NCBI GenBank assembly: GCA_040221175.1
Contig: JAVJVK010000004.1
Coordinates: forward strand, 728,268 to 792,267
DNA: 64,000 bases
Reading direction: 5' to 3'
Origin: Phycisphaerales bacterium
GTDB lineage: Bacteria > Planctomycetota > Phycisphaerae > Phycisphaerales > UBA1924
Below the pieces are notes generated by a model. That model did not search any database. It worked only from the letters and a program-made list of their open reading frames with translations, and was not told the DNA's origin. This document shows positions 7,973 through 16,973 of the stretch, one piece after another. The first letter of the stretch is position 1; each line of letters starts with the position of its first letter. The translations under genes and the position numbers were made by a program.

Positions 7973-9076
7973 CTACAGCGTGCTGAGCGCCGCGGCGACG
8001 ATATCTCGGGCAGCGGCAAGGTCCCGGCGATCGATCATCTCGGTGACGGTGTGGATGTAGCGCGTGCCGCAGACGATGCCCACGGCCTTGGCGCCCGCGG
8101 CGGCCTGCTGGGCGGCGGCGCCGTCCTGCCCGCCGCGGGCAAGGATGGTGCGCTGATAGGCGATACGCTTCTTCTTGGCGATCGATTCGATCTGGTCGAC
8201 GAGTTCGTAGTTGGCGATGAAGCTGGCGTCCTGGATGTGCAGGCCGAAGCCCTTGCCGTGCTGGTTGACCGCTTCGGGCTCGGGCACGCCGGGGGTGTCG
8301 CAGGCCAGCGAAACGTCGATGCCCAGGCCGATATCGGGCTTGACGGCGTAGCTGGCGGTCTTGGCGCCGCGCAGGCCGACCTCTTCCTGCGTGGTAAAGG
8401 CGACGACGACCTCGCACGAATGTCCGTTGCCGCTCTTATGCAGCTTGCGGACGCTCTCGATGCCCAGCCAGCAGGCAAAGCGGTTGTCCAGCGCCTTGCT
8501 GACGACCTTGGTGCCGATCTCGATGAGCGGCTCGTCCATGACGACGTAGTCGCCGATGCGGACCTTCTCCTTCACCTCGTCGGCGGGCATGCCGGTGTCG
8601 ATGAAGAACTCCTTGACCTCGGGGACCTTCTTTCGTTCCTCTTCGCCCGAGATGTGCACGGGCCGGCCGCCGGGGTTCATGACGGCCTTGAGGTCTCCGC
8701 CGCTGGTGCACACGAGCACGCGTCGGCTGAAGAGGTTGCGCGTGTCGAAGCCGCCGGCGGGGTTGACGCGGATGAAGCCCTTGTCATCGATGTGGCTGAC
8801 GTAGAAGCCGATCTCGTCCATGTGGCTGAGGATCATGACGCGCGTGGCGTCGCCCTTGCTCGAGCTGGCCTTCTTCTTGCTCGATTTCTTGCCCGAGCCG
8901 CCCTTGGGCCGCGGGTGGCGCGTGCAGATGAGCGAGCCCATCGCGTCGACGTACATCTCGTCGAACAGGTCCTTGACCTCCTCTTCGATCAGGGCGCGGA
9001 CACGCTCCTCGCGGCCCGGCACGCCGGGGGTCTCGCACAGTCGCTTGAGCAGGTCGATGTTCAGGTCGTCTTTCAT
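7973..9076 (-). CDS. M42 family metallopeptidase (glutamyl aminopeptidase/endoglucanase-like)
   Basis: 367 residues, a cytosolic di-metal aminopeptidase of clan MH. Metal-ligand and catalytic motifs are visible: 'ILSHMDEIGF' (His), 'SKALDNRFA' (Asp), 'TTQEEVGLRGA' (Glu-Glu), 'LGIDVSLACDTPG' (Asp) and 'TRYIHTVTEMI' (His). These proteins trim N-terminal residues from peptides, usually as large tetrahedral complexes. The start at 9076 gives 'MKDDLNIDLLKRLCETPG', the normal family N-terminus. Odd: residues about 58-77 are a Lys/Ser-rich insertion ('GGSGKKSSKKKASSSKG') between two core strands, not usual for the family. It is divergent from the ygfZ-like gene with 85 bases between them. Confidence 0.93.
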   Translation of the reverse strand: MKDDLNIDLLKRLCETPGVPGREERVRALIEEEVKDLFDEMYVDAMGSLICTRHPRPKGGSGKKSSKKKASSSKGDATRVMILSHMDEIGFYVSHIDDKGFIRVNPAGGFDTRNLFSRRVLVCTSGGDLKAVMNPGGRPVHISGEEERKKVPEVKEFFIDTGMPADEVKEKVRIGDYVVMDEPLIEIGTKVVSKALDNRFACWLGIESVRKLHKSGNGHSCEVVVAFTTQEEVGLRGAKTASYAVKPDIGLGIDVSLACDTPGVPEPEAVNQHGKGFGLHIQDASFIANYELVDQIESIAKKKRIAYQRTILARGGQDGAAAQQAAAGAKAVGIVCGTRYIHTVTEMIDRRDLAAARDIVAAALSTL

Positions 9077-9161
9077 GGGCAATGCTCCGTCTGACGGGGG
9101 TTTTCGCGGCCGGCAGGGCCCCACTGTACGGGCCCCGGACCGGGCGGGTGTAGCATGTTGC

Positions 9162-10325
9162 ATGGCCACGCAAAGCCCCATGACCGACCTCTATAAGGAC
9201 CAGCATGCCGCCCTCCAGCCCTACGGCGACCCCCAGCGTGGGCTGCTCGTGCCCATGGCCTTCGAGCACGTCGAACTCGAGTACGCGGCCATCCGCAAGG
9301 GGTGTGCGCTGGTCGACCTGCCGCAGTCGGGCACCATCGAGGCGACCGGGGCCGATCGCGTCGGCTTCCTGAACAATCTGCTGACCCAGGAACTCAAGAC
9401 GCTCGAGCCGATGGCCTCGGTCCGCAGCTTCTGGCTGAACCGCAAGGGCCGCATCGACGCCGACCTGCGTCTGATGGACGACGGCCAGCGGCTGCTCATG
9501 GCCACCGACGCGCTGGTGGCCGGCGCGACCGCCGAGGCGCTGGCCGAGTTCGTATTCGCCGAGGACGTGCAGCTCCGCGACGCGACCGAGTCGCTGCACC
9601 GCCTGGCGCTGCACGGCCCGCGGGCGGCGCAGGCGCTCATGGCCATCGCCGACACCGACGAGCACGTGGCGCTCGAGCCCGGGCGGGCAATGACCGTCAT
9701 GGTCGCGGGCGCGAGCGTGCTGGTCGAACGCGAGGACAGCGCGAGCGAGCCGGGCCTCGTGCTGACGATGCCCGCCGAGCACGCACGCGCGGTGTACGAG
9801 CGGCTTGCGGGCGTCGATGGCCTGCGCCCGTGCGGCTGGCTGGCGTACAACATCGCTCGGATCGAGGCGGGCTGGCCGATCTTCCAGATCGACTTCACCG
9901 GCGACAACCTGCCGGCCGAGACGGGCGTGCTGCACGACCGCGTCTCGTTCACCAAGGGGTGTTACCTGGGCCAGGAGGTCGTCGCGCGGATGCAGAGCCT
10001 GGGCAAGCCGAAGCAGGTGCTCGTGTCGCTGCGGCTGGCCGAGGGCGCACAAGCCAGGCTGCCCGAGGAGCGGGCGCTGGTGTACGCCGACGCCGAGAGC
10101 GACAAGACCATTGGCACGGTGACCAGCTCGACCATCGCGCCCATGCTCAGCGCCACGCCCATCGCGCTGGCGCAGGTGCGGACGGCCCACGCCGAGGCGG
10201 GGACGACGCTCTACGTCCAGGCCGAGGGCGATCGCGTGGCGTTCACGGTTCAGCCGTCGCTGGCGTCGTGGCCGGCGCCCGGGGTTTCTTCGTCGGCGTC
10301 CTCGTCCGCGCCCGAGCGGCAATAG
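9162..10325 (+). CDS. ygfZ: YgfZ/GcvT-like folate-binding protein
   Basis: 387 residues from ATG 9162 (9180 is an alternative). The YgfZ signature 'KGCYLGQEVVARM' is intact, and the N-terminal GcvT-like region ('RGLLVPMAFEHVELEYAAIR') and an arginine-rich substrate pocket are recognisable. YgfZ/Iba57 proteins bind tetrahydrofolate and help assemble or repair certain Fe-S enzymes. That role is known for the family and not shown here. The C-terminus is Ser-rich ('SSSASSSAPERQ'), and its last 76 bases overlap the end of the convergent ribD gene, so the two C-termini are encoded on opposite strands of the same DNA. Confidence 0.9.
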   Translation: MATQSPMTDLYKDQHAALQPYGDPQRGLLVPMAFEHVELEYAAIRKGCALVDLPQSGTIEATGADRVGFLNNLLTQELKTLEPMASVRSFWLNRKGRIDADLRLMDDGQRLLMATDALVAGATAEALAEFVFAEDVQLRDATESLHRLALHGPRAAQALMAIADTDEHVALEPGRAMTVMVAGASVLVEREDSASEPGLVLTMPAEHARAVYERLAGVDGLRPCGWLAYNIARIEAGWPIFQIDFTGDNLPAETGVLHDRVSFTKGCYLGQEVVARMQSLGKPKQVLVSLRLAEGAQARLPEERALVYADAESDKTIGTVTSSTIAPMLSATPIALAQVRTAHAEAGTTLYVQAEGDRVAFTVQPSLASWPAPGVSSSASSSAPERQ

Positions 10326-11458
10326 GTCAGCTCCACGTCCTCGCCCACGCGTCGCACGCGGCCCAGTCGCAGCTTGACCCCCGAGGACAAGGCGGGCGAC
10401 ACACGCCCCACCGCCACGGGCTTGGCTTCTTCATCGGCCAGCAGCATGGGCGCGACGTAGGCGATGGCGGTGTCGACCACGCCCGCCTCGAAGAGCGCGC
10501 CGAGCAGGCCGGCGCCGCCCTCGACCAGCACCGTCGTGATGCCGAAGGTGGAATACAGCTTCCGCATCGTCGCGGGCAGGTCCAGCCCGCCCTTCGCGTC
10601 CGTCGCCGCCGGGCACGGCAGGATGCGCACGCCCGCCTTGGCCAGCTCGGCCCGCCTGGTTTCGCTGATGCCGTTGCCGGCGAGCTTTTCTTCGCAGCAG
10701 ACGACCGTGGGAATCGCCTTGGCCGTGCGCACGAGCTGGCGGTCCAGCGGCATCTCCAGGTCCGGGTCGAGCACGATGCGCATGGGCGTGGTGCGCGGGC
10801 GGCCGTGGCGGACGGTCAGCGAGGGGTCGTCGGCCATCACCGTGCCCATGCCGGTGAGGATGGCGTCGACCCTTCCCCGCAGCGCGTGCACGCGGCGGCG
10901 CGAGCTGGTGCTGGAGATCCACTGGCTCTCGCCCACGCGCGTGGCGATGCGGCCGTCGAGCGTCTGCGCCCACTTGGCGATGACCCAGGGCCTTCCCTCC
11001 ACCACGCGCTGGCGGAACGGCGCGCTCACGGCGACGGCCAGTGCGCTGGCGTCGCTCCTGCGGACCGCGACGCCCGCCTGTTCCAGCGCCTCCGCCCCGC
11101 CGCGGGCGAGTTCGTTGGGGTCGCTGGCGGCGTAGACGACCTCGGCCAGTCCGGCGTCGATCAGCGCGGTGGTGCACGGCGGCTGCTTGCCCGTGTGGGC
11201 GCAGGGCTCGAGCGTGACGTAGGCCGTCGCGCCGCGCACGTCGTGGCCATTGCTGAGCGCGCCGGCGAGCGCCCGCGTTTCGGCGTGCCGCCCGCCGAAG
11301 CGCCGGTGGGCGCCCATGCCCAGGACCCGGTCCCCCCGCGCGATGACGCAGCCGACGAGGGCCCCATCGCCCACGCGGCCAAGGCCCAGCAGCGCGAGCC
11401 GCGCCGCGGCGTCGAGGAAGCGGGCGTCGCGCCGGGTGATGGGGTCGTCGGTGTGCAC
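10250..11458 (-). CDS. ribD: Bifunctional riboflavin biosynthesis protein RibD
   Basis: 402 residues with a likely GTG start at 11458 ('HTDDPITRRDARFLDAA' follows). The N-terminal deaminase domain has the zinc site 'GGRHAETRAL' and 'TLEPCAHTGKQPPC'. The C-terminal reductase domain has 'WVIAKWAQTLDGRIATR' and 'VLVEGGAGLLGALFEAG'. It converts diaminohydroxyphosphoribosylaminopyrimidine to the ribitylamino-uracil precursor in riboflavin synthesis. No other rib gene is adjacent. The frame stays open far upstream into the divergent beta-helix gene region, but family alignment supports the GTG. No clear Shine-Dalgarno sequence is seen. The last 76 bases overlap the ygfZ 3' end. Confidence 0.93.
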   Translation of the reverse strand: MHTDDPITRRDARFLDAAARLALLGLGRVGDGALVGCVIARGDRVLGMGAHRRFGGRHAETRALAGALSNGHDVRGATAYVTLEPCAHTGKQPPCTTALIDAGLAEVVYAASDPNELARGGAEALEQAGVAVRRSDASALAVAVSAPFRQRVVEGRPWVIAKWAQTLDGRIATRVGESQWISSTSSRRRVHALRGRVDAILTGMGTVMADDPSLTVRHGRPRTTPMRIVLDPDLEMPLDRQLVRTAKAIPTVVCCEEKLAGNGISETRRAELAKAGVRILPCPAATDAKGGLDLPATMRKLYSTFGITTVLVEGGAGLLGALFEAGVVDTAIAYVAPMLLADEEAKPVAVGRVSPALSSGVKLRLGRVRRVGEDVELTYCRSGADEDADEETPGAGHDASDG

Positions 11459-11711
11459 GCGTGCAGGGTAGGGAGCGGGCGCACGGCCCTCGGAGCCTTC
11501 GCGTGTCCAATCAGAATCGGTGGAGGCGGTGGTGGTGAACGACGAGGCATGCCAAACACGCCCCGGAGACTCGTGCAAGAAGATTGGATGCGCCGGTGGT
11601 CGGACACCGGATCGGCGGTAAGGTCCTAAAAGCGGGTGCGAAAGCACCGCGGGGCGATCGTGCGCCCGGCGTTCGCATTGGCAAGGCCAAGGGGCACAGG
11701 GAGCGTCGAAC

Positions 11712-13550
11712 ATGCGTGGAGCCATCGCCGTCTTTCTCTGCGCCCTCTCGCTGCTGGTGGCCGGCCCGGCCCTCGGCCAGACGCCCGTGGGCGGCACGAT
11801 CGACACCGATACCACCTGGTCGCGGCTGGACAGCCCGTTCAGCGTCACCGAGACCATCCGCGTGACCAACGGGGCGACGCTGACGATCCGCGCGGGCGTC
11901 GAGGTCGAGTTCGAGCCGGGCACGTCCCTGCGCGTCGAGGACGGCACGCTGGCCGCCCTGGGGGTATCCGCGGGAGCCGGGGATCGCATCGAGCTGCTCC
12001 GCGGCGAGGGCATCGTGCTGACCGCCGGCGCGACCGACGCCGTGCTGGACCCCGCGACCGGCGCGTACGTCTCGGGCACGGTCCTCCAGCACGTCGAGAT
12101 CCGCTACGTCGACGCGGGGTTCGGCGCGGCGCTGCAGGTCGATTCGAGCGTGCCGCTGCTCCGCAACGTGCGCGTGCAGGACATCGCCGGCGGCGGCATC
12201 GCGATGGACCTCTGGGCCCGGCCCGATGCGGACGTGCGCCTCGAGGACGTCACCGTGTTCGTCGCCAGCCGGCGGGGCCTGAGAATCGAGGGCGGCAACT
12301 CGGTCACGCTCGAGCGCGTCCGCGTGGGCGACATCGCCATCGCCGACCGCCGCGGGGCCGCGCTCGAGATCGAGCTCGATGGCCGGTCCTTCCCCACGCC
12401 GGCCGAACCGGACATCGAGCTGATCGACGTCGAGGTCTTCGACGTCTCGGCCCGCTGGGGCATCGTGTGCGATGGCGGCTGGGCCCGCGCGACCAACCTG
12501 CGCGTGGAGAACTGCGACAGCATCGGCTACCTCGCCAACGTCCGCCGCTTCGACATCATCGGCGGCGAATTTACCGACAACGGCTTCCTGCACGTGGACA
12601 TCTTCAACGCCCGCGATGGCGGCGCCGTCCGCTCGGCGACGTTCACCGGCGGCGGCGGCGTCCAGCTCGAGGGCCAGTGCGAGGTCGTCGGCTGCCGGTT
12701 CGAGGGGATCACCAACGGCCCGGCGCTCTCGGGTCGGACCGCCACCATCCGCGACTGCGTGTTCCTGAACAATGCCGCTTCCGGCGACGGCGGCGCGCTG
12801 GAGTTCGCCTTCGGCTCGCTGGAGCTCTACGACAGCTACTTCGATGGCAACAGCGCCGTACGCGGCGGAGCCCTCTTCTCCAACGGCGTCGTGACCTCGG
12901 CGGGCAACACCTTCGTACGCAACCGGGCCCAGTACGGCGGGGCGGCCTGGCTCGACGAGCGCGCCATGGGCTCGGCCCTGGGCGAGCCCGGACGCCCGGA
13001 CGTGTACCTGGACAACACCGCCTCGGAGGCCGGCGGCGCCGTGTACATCGCCGCCGACGAGGTGGATTTCGTCGCCAACGAGTTCGAGGGCAACGAGGCC
13101 ATCTTCGGCGGGGCCATCTCGGTGGATCCCTCGGGCTCGGCGCTCGACCTCAACCGGCCCGGGGGCGGCCTGGGCAACCGCCTTGTGGCCAACCACGCCC
13201 TCTTCGGCAGCGACATCTACCTGTTCCGCCCCGACCCGGCCTTCCCCGCCGCAGACACGGACGCCCGGTGCGTCGACTGGGGCACGAGCGACCCAGCCGC
13301 CATTGCGGCACGCATCTACGACGCGGCCGACGAGCCGGGCCTGCCCGAGGTGCTCTACCTGCCCGTGGGCCCCTGCGCCGGATGCCCGGCCGACTTCGAC
13401 GGCGACGGCGCGCTCACCATCTTCGACTACCTGCTGTTCGCCAACCTGTTCGACGCCGGCGACGCCCGCGCCGACCTGGACGGCGACGGCGAGCTGACCC
13501 TGTTCGATTTCCTGGCGTTCCAGACCGCCTTCGACGCCGGCTGCTCATAA
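11712..13550 (+). CDS. Secreted parallel beta-helix protein with GC-type dockerin C-terminus
   Basis: 612 residues. GGGAG lies 8 bases before the ATG. A signal peptide is cut near residue 22 ('ALGQTPVGG'). The body is a right-handed beta-helix with repeats of the chlamydial polymorphic-membrane-protein type, such as 'SYFDGNSAVRGGALFSNG' and 'NTFVRNRAQYGGAAW'. The last ~55 residues are two Ca-binding loops, 'ADFDGDGALTIFDYLLF' and 'ADLDGDGELTLFDFLAF', ending AGCS. The dockerin-like tail probably tethers or sorts the protein at the cell surface, and no cohesin partner is in the window. Its substrate or ligand is unknown. The FG-GAP dockerin gene follows directly on the same strand. Confidence 0.9.
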   Translation: MRGAIAVFLCALSLLVAGPALGQTPVGGTIDTDTTWSRLDSPFSVTETIRVTNGATLTIRAGVEVEFEPGTSLRVEDGTLAALGVSAGAGDRIELLRGEGIVLTAGATDAVLDPATGAYVSGTVLQHVEIRYVDAGFGAALQVDSSVPLLRNVRVQDIAGGGIAMDLWARPDADVRLEDVTVFVASRRGLRIEGGNSVTLERVRVGDIAIADRRGAALEIELDGRSFPTPAEPDIELIDVEVFDVSARWGIVCDGGWARATNLRVENCDSIGYLANVRRFDIIGGEFTDNGFLHVDIFNARDGGAVRSATFTGGGGVQLEGQCEVVGCRFEGITNGPALSGRTATIRDCVFLNNAASGDGGALEFAFGSLELYDSYFDGNSAVRGGALFSNGVVTSAGNTFVRNRAQYGGAAWLDERAMGSALGEPGRPDVYLDNTASEAGGAVYIAADEVDFVANEFEGNEAIFGGAISVDPSGSALDLNRPGGGLGNRLVANHALFGSDIYLFRPDPAFPAADTDARCVDWGTSDPAAIAARIYDAADEPGLPEVLYLPVGPCAGCPADFDGDGALTIFDYLLFANLFDAGDARADLDGDGELTLFDFLAFQTAFDAGCS

Positions 13551-13586
13551 CCGCTCGAACCCGCGATGTTCCAAGGGGACCGCACG

Positions 13587-15350
13587 ATGCCAAGACTCGC
13601 GATCCTGCTCGCCACGCTCGGAATGATCACGTTCTGGACTGCCAGCGCGGCCGGACAAGCGTGCACCGAGCCCGACACCATCTGCCTGGTCCACCTCGAC
13701 GGAACGATCGGCGTGCGCTACGACGCGGCCGATGCCGCCGGCCAGGCCGGCCATGCCGTGGCCTTCGCCGGCGACCTCAACGGCGACGGCATCGACGACC
13801 TGGCCGTGGGCGAGTACGAGGCCGACGGCGGGTACGGCGGGCCCGGCGCTGTGTACCTGGTCTACGGCAAGGCCGCTCCATTCGGGGCGCGCGAGTCGCT
13901 CGTTGCCCTTGGCCAGGGCGAGGGCACGCGCCTGACTCCACCGCCCGGCGTGAGCGGCTTCGGCTTCGAGCTGGCGCGCCTCGGCGATCTGGATGGCGAC
14001 GGGTACGACGACCTGGCGATCGGCTGCTACGACCGTTATGGCGGCGTTGGCCGGGCCTACGTGCTGTTCGGGCGTGCGGGCGGCTTCCCGGCAAACGCCA
14101 GCCTGGACGACCCCGGCGTTCGCTCGCTCGCGCTCACCGCCGCCACGCCGCTCTCGTACGCGAGCGTGGCCGTCTCGTCGGCGGGCGACTTCAACGCCGA
14201 CGGCCGGCCCGACCTGGCTATCGGCGCGCCGTACGCCGGCGCGGGCGGCGAGGCGTACGTGCTCTGGGGCCGCGATGTGCCCGGTGGGGCCGAGCCCTTC
14301 CCCGAGGCGCTCACCCTGGGCGCCTGGCCCGCGTCGGTGGGCCTGACGCTGCGCGGCGGCCCGGGCCAGGCGGCGGGGTCCTCCGTCGCTGGCGCGCCCT
14401 TCGGACGCACCGGCGACGCCAACGGCGACGGGATCAACGACCTGCTCGTCGGCGCACCGCTGGCCGCACCCGCCGGTCGATCCCGGGCCGGCCGTTTCTA
14501 CCTGGTCTACGGCTCGACGGCCCACGGCACGGGCGGCCGCACGATCGACCTGCCCGCCATGCCCGCGGGCGTGGGCGTTCGGTTCGACGGGCTCGAAGAA
14601 CGCCAGTATGTGGGCTCGCGTGTGGCCTTCCTGGGCGACCTCAACGCCGACGGTCTGGACGATTTCGGCACCTTCTCGCCCGCGGCCGGGCCCAGCGGCT
14701 CGGTCGACGGCCGCGGGTGGATCCGCTTCGGCCGCGCCCCGGGCGACGGCTTCCTCCCCATCGAGCCGCTCTGGGCCGACGATGCCGGCCGCGGCTTCGA
14801 GCTTCGGGCCGATCGCGCCCTGTCGCGCTACTTCGGCGTCGGCGCGGCGGCGATCGGAGATTTCGACGGCGACGGCATCGACGACGCCCTCATCGGCGCC
14901 TCGCTCACCTCGTACTGGCCGCCCTACGAGGCCGGCCGCGGCTTCATCCTCCAGGGCGCCCGCTCGTGGCCGGCCCGCGTCGAGCTGGGGTCCAGCCCCG
15001 AGCGATACATCCCCATCGACGGCGACTCGGACGACCAGGAAGCGGGCGCCTCGGTCGCCGGCCTGGGCGACCTCAACGGCGACGGCCTGGCCGACCTCGT
15101 GCTGGGCGCCCCGGGCCAGGTGGGCGACGCGGGCCCCCCCGGCGCGGCCTACGTCGTCTTCGGCGGCGCGATCGCGAGCGCCTGCCCGGCCGACGTCGAC
15201 CGCGACGGCGCGCTGACGGTCTTCGACTTCCTGGCCTTCCAGAACCTCTTCGGCGACGGCGATCCTCGCGCGGACCTGGACGGCGACGGCGCACTCACGC
15301 TCTTCGACTTCCTCGCGTTCCAGACGGCCTTCGACGCGGGGTGCGGATAA
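13587..15350 (+). CDS. Secreted FG-GAP (integrin-alpha-like propeller) protein with GC-type dockerin C-terminus
   Basis: 587 residues from ATG 13587; an in-frame ATG at 13566 would add a polar heptapeptide before the signal peptide 'MPRLAILLATLGMITFW'. Seven Ca-binding FG-GAP motifs are spaced along the body, for example 'GDLNGDGIDDLAVG', 'GDLDGDGYDDLAIG', 'GDFNADGRPDLAIG' and 'GDANGDGINDLLVG', predicting a seven-bladed beta-propeller. The C-terminus carries two dockerin-like loops ('ADVDRDGALTVFDFLAF', 'ADLDGDGALTLFDFLAF') and ends AGCG. It is likely an extracellular adhesion or structural protein. It lies 36 bases after the beta-helix gene and is probably co-transcribed with it. Confidence 0.9.
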   Translation: MPRLAILLATLGMITFWTASAAGQACTEPDTICLVHLDGTIGVRYDAADAAGQAGHAVAFAGDLNGDGIDDLAVGEYEADGGYGGPGAVYLVYGKAAPFGARESLVALGQGEGTRLTPPPGVSGFGFELARLGDLDGDGYDDLAIGCYDRYGGVGRAYVLFGRAGGFPANASLDDPGVRSLALTAATPLSYASVAVSSAGDFNADGRPDLAIGAPYAGAGGEAYVLWGRDVPGGAEPFPEALTLGAWPASVGLTLRGGPGQAAGSSVAGAPFGRTGDANGDGINDLLVGAPLAAPAGRSRAGRFYLVYGSTAHGTGGRTIDLPAMPAGVGVRFDGLEERQYVGSRVAFLGDLNADGLDDFGTFSPAAGPSGSVDGRGWIRFGRAPGDGFLPIEPLWADDAGRGFELRADRALSRYFGVGAAAIGDFDGDGIDDALIGASLTSYWPPYEAGRGFILQGARSWPARVELGSSPERYIPIDGDSDDQEAGASVAGLGDLNGDGLADLVLGAPGQVGDAGPPGAAYVVFGGAIASACPADVDRDGALTVFDFLAFQNLFGDGDPRADLDGDGALTLFDFLAFQTAFDAGCG

Positions 15351-15452
15351 CGGGGCGGCTCTCCCGCGGGCCAGTGCTTCACGGGACCCCGAGCAACCGC
15401 GACGGCGCGGGCTGGCGCGGTGGTGTCGCGGGGCGGCGCGGCGACGGTGCGG

Positions 15453-15704
15453 GCCTGCGCGGTCGTTCCGTGGGCCTGCGCAGTCACTCTGGAGGCCTGC
15501 GCCGTCATTCTGGAGGCCTCCACCGCGGCGCTGTGGGCCCGCGCCGTCATTCTGTGGGCCTGCGCCGTGACTCTGTGGGCCTGCGCGGTCATTCTGTGGG
15601 CCTGCGCCGTCGTTCTGTGGGCCTACAGAATCATTCTGGAGGCCTGCAGAATCGTTCTGTTGGCCGTGCGCAGCGTCCGGTTCGCCGTTATGCACGTCCG
15701 CCCG
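15453..15704. repeat. Degenerate 21-bp tandem repeat, about 12 units, exact phase
   Basis: Units beginning GCC recur at 15453, 15474, 15495, 15516, 15537, 15558, 15579, 15600, 15621, 15642, 15663 and 15684, with no insertion or deletion between them. The best units read GCCTGCGCCGTCATTCTGTGG with substitutions, and the ends are most diverged. It occupies the 471-base gap between the FG-GAP gene and the LamG-like fragment, where no gene is supported. All six frames are open across it, so coding status cannot be decided from openness alone. On the minus strand one frame reads as heptapeptides of the AGPQNDG type. Confidence 0.85.
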
Positions 15705-15821
15705 AGTCGCACCCTCGCGCGGAATGCCGAGAAGATGGGCGTTTCTGGCTCGTTCGAATAATCGTTGGGGGTTGCATGGGTGGTGTTCGGGTGGGCGGTG
15801 GTTTGTTCCGAGAAGGCCGGG

Positions 15822-16079
15822 CTAGGCAGCCCTCGATCTACGGTCCGCGGCAGTCCGGATGCCCGTGGTGCCGCGCCGGGCCTGGAGGGCGAGGTAGTTG
15901 TCGCCGGTTGCGCCTACCTCGCCGAACCACCACAGCGTCCAGGTGTCGCCAACTTCGGGCCGGTCGTCGTCGCCGAAGTAGAGCCAGCAGGTGACCGAGA
16001 TGGGCAATCCACCAGGCTTGGGCGTGCTGCCAATATATCGCGCTTCGAGTGCCGCCCCATCTTGAAATCGCACGCTCAT
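15822..16079 (-). pseudogene. Truncated LamG/concanavalin-like domain ORF
   Basis: 85 residues from ATG 16079, 3 bases after the stop of the upstream dockerin gene. The start ('MSVRFQDGAALEARYIG', 'PISVTCWLYFGDD', 'GDNYLALQARRGTTG') resembles the first strands of LamG-type jellyroll proteins, which are normally over 180 residues. The reading frame then ends in 'RTAADRRSRAA'. I find no continuation of the fold in any frame downstream, where the 21-bp repeat begins. It is therefore called a 3'-truncated remnant. It could still be translated by coupling with the upstream gene. The LamG assignment rests on pattern only. Confidence 0.45.
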
Positions 16080-16082
16080 GGC

Positions 16083-16943
16083 TCAGCACCCCGACTCGAA
16101 CAGGTTGAAGAACTCCAGGAAGTCGAAGACGTCGAGCATTCCGTCGTAGTCGAAGTCGGCGAAACCGGACGAGCCGCCGCTATCGAATCGGTTCTGGAAC
16201 TCGAAGAAGTCGAAGACGGTCAGGTCGCCATCGGCGTCGAGATCGGCCGGGCAGCCGAGCAGCCACTCGAGCTGCCGTTCGGCGGTGAGGATGCCAGATT
16301 CCCAGTAGTCCCAGTGCTGGCCGTTGACGATTACCGCGCCGTCCCGTGAAACGACGATGGCTCCGGTCGAGTCGTCGACGAACTCGGCGATCACGGAGGC
16401 ATCTCCGCCTGGTTCGAGCCAATCGCCATAGTCGCTGGTTGGCGGCAGGAACGGGTCGTCGTTTACGCGCCACCCAAGCTGGCGAAACGCCGGGTGCCGC
16501 CGCGTCGGATCGTCCCGCCCATGAACGGTGAATATATCTTGGAGCGGCTCTTCGACATCCACCGCCGCATCAATGCCGAGGATGGGCCACACTTCGGGCT
16601 GCTCGTCGAGCTGCGCCATCGAGAACATGAGCTTCCCGCCGCCGTCGACGTGCGAGGCCAGCTCGGCGATGATGTCGCCCGCCAGCGGTCCCTCGAACGC
16701 GTCGAACCACCGGATGATCACCAGGTCCCACGGGCCGTCGCGCAAGGCCGGCAGCAGCAGGTCCTCACGCTGGAAGACGAGCGTGACGTGATCGAGCAAG
16801 CCGAGATTCGAGAGTGCGCTGCCGATCGGAAAACTCTCGAACCCGCCTTGGCCGCTGAACAAGATGCGCGGATCATCTTGGGCCGTCGCGTTGGGAGATA
16901 TCAGCGGCAAGGTTCCGCACGCGAGCAAAATTATGAACCTCAT
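16083..16943 (-). CDS. Secreted protein with GC-type dockerin C-terminus
   Basis: 286 residues with a signal peptide ('MRFIILLACGTLPLISPNA'). The central part ('DLVIIRWFDAFEGPLAGDII', 'DGGGKLMFSMAQLDEQPE', 'GAIVVSRDGAVIVNGQHWDY') has the look of an alpha/beta glutamine-amidotransferase-like fold as in ThuA/DUF4350-type proteins, but no catalytic Cys-His pair is evident, so no activity is assigned. The C-terminal dockerin-like pair is the most divergent in the window: 'ADLDADGDLTVFDFFEF' and 'ADFDYDGMLDVFDFLEF', with a longer linker, ending SGC. It lies among genes of unknown family on the minus strand. Confidence 0.8.
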   Translation of the reverse strand: MRFIILLACGTLPLISPNATAQDDPRILFSGQGGFESFPIGSALSNLGLLDHVTLVFQREDLLLPALRDGPWDLVIIRWFDAFEGPLAGDIIAELASHVDGGGKLMFSMAQLDEQPEVWPILGIDAAVDVEEPLQDIFTVHGRDDPTRRHPAFRQLGWRVNDDPFLPPTSDYGDWLEPGGDASVIAEFVDDSTGAIVVSRDGAVIVNGQHWDYWESGILTAERQLEWLLGCPADLDADGDLTVFDFFEFQNRFDSGGSSGFADFDYDGMLDVFDFLEFFNLFESGC

Positions 16944-16973
16944 GTCGTTCCTCTCTTGAGCGGGGCGGTGTCG

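Noticed and set aside
15453-15704. CRISPR array
   Set aside because: Units are contiguous with no spacers, period 21 is too short, and no cas gene is present.
15420-15761. Hydrophobic heptad ORF (ACAVILW repeats) as a membrane peptide gene
   Set aside because: All frames are open through the 21-bp repeat, there is no ribosome site, and the ends are diverged; kept only as a repeat.
11636-15994. 1452-codon plus-strand open frame spanning two dockerin genes
   Set aside because: Arg/Gly/Pro-rich out-of-frame reading of two genes that have clear signal peptides and domains in another frame.
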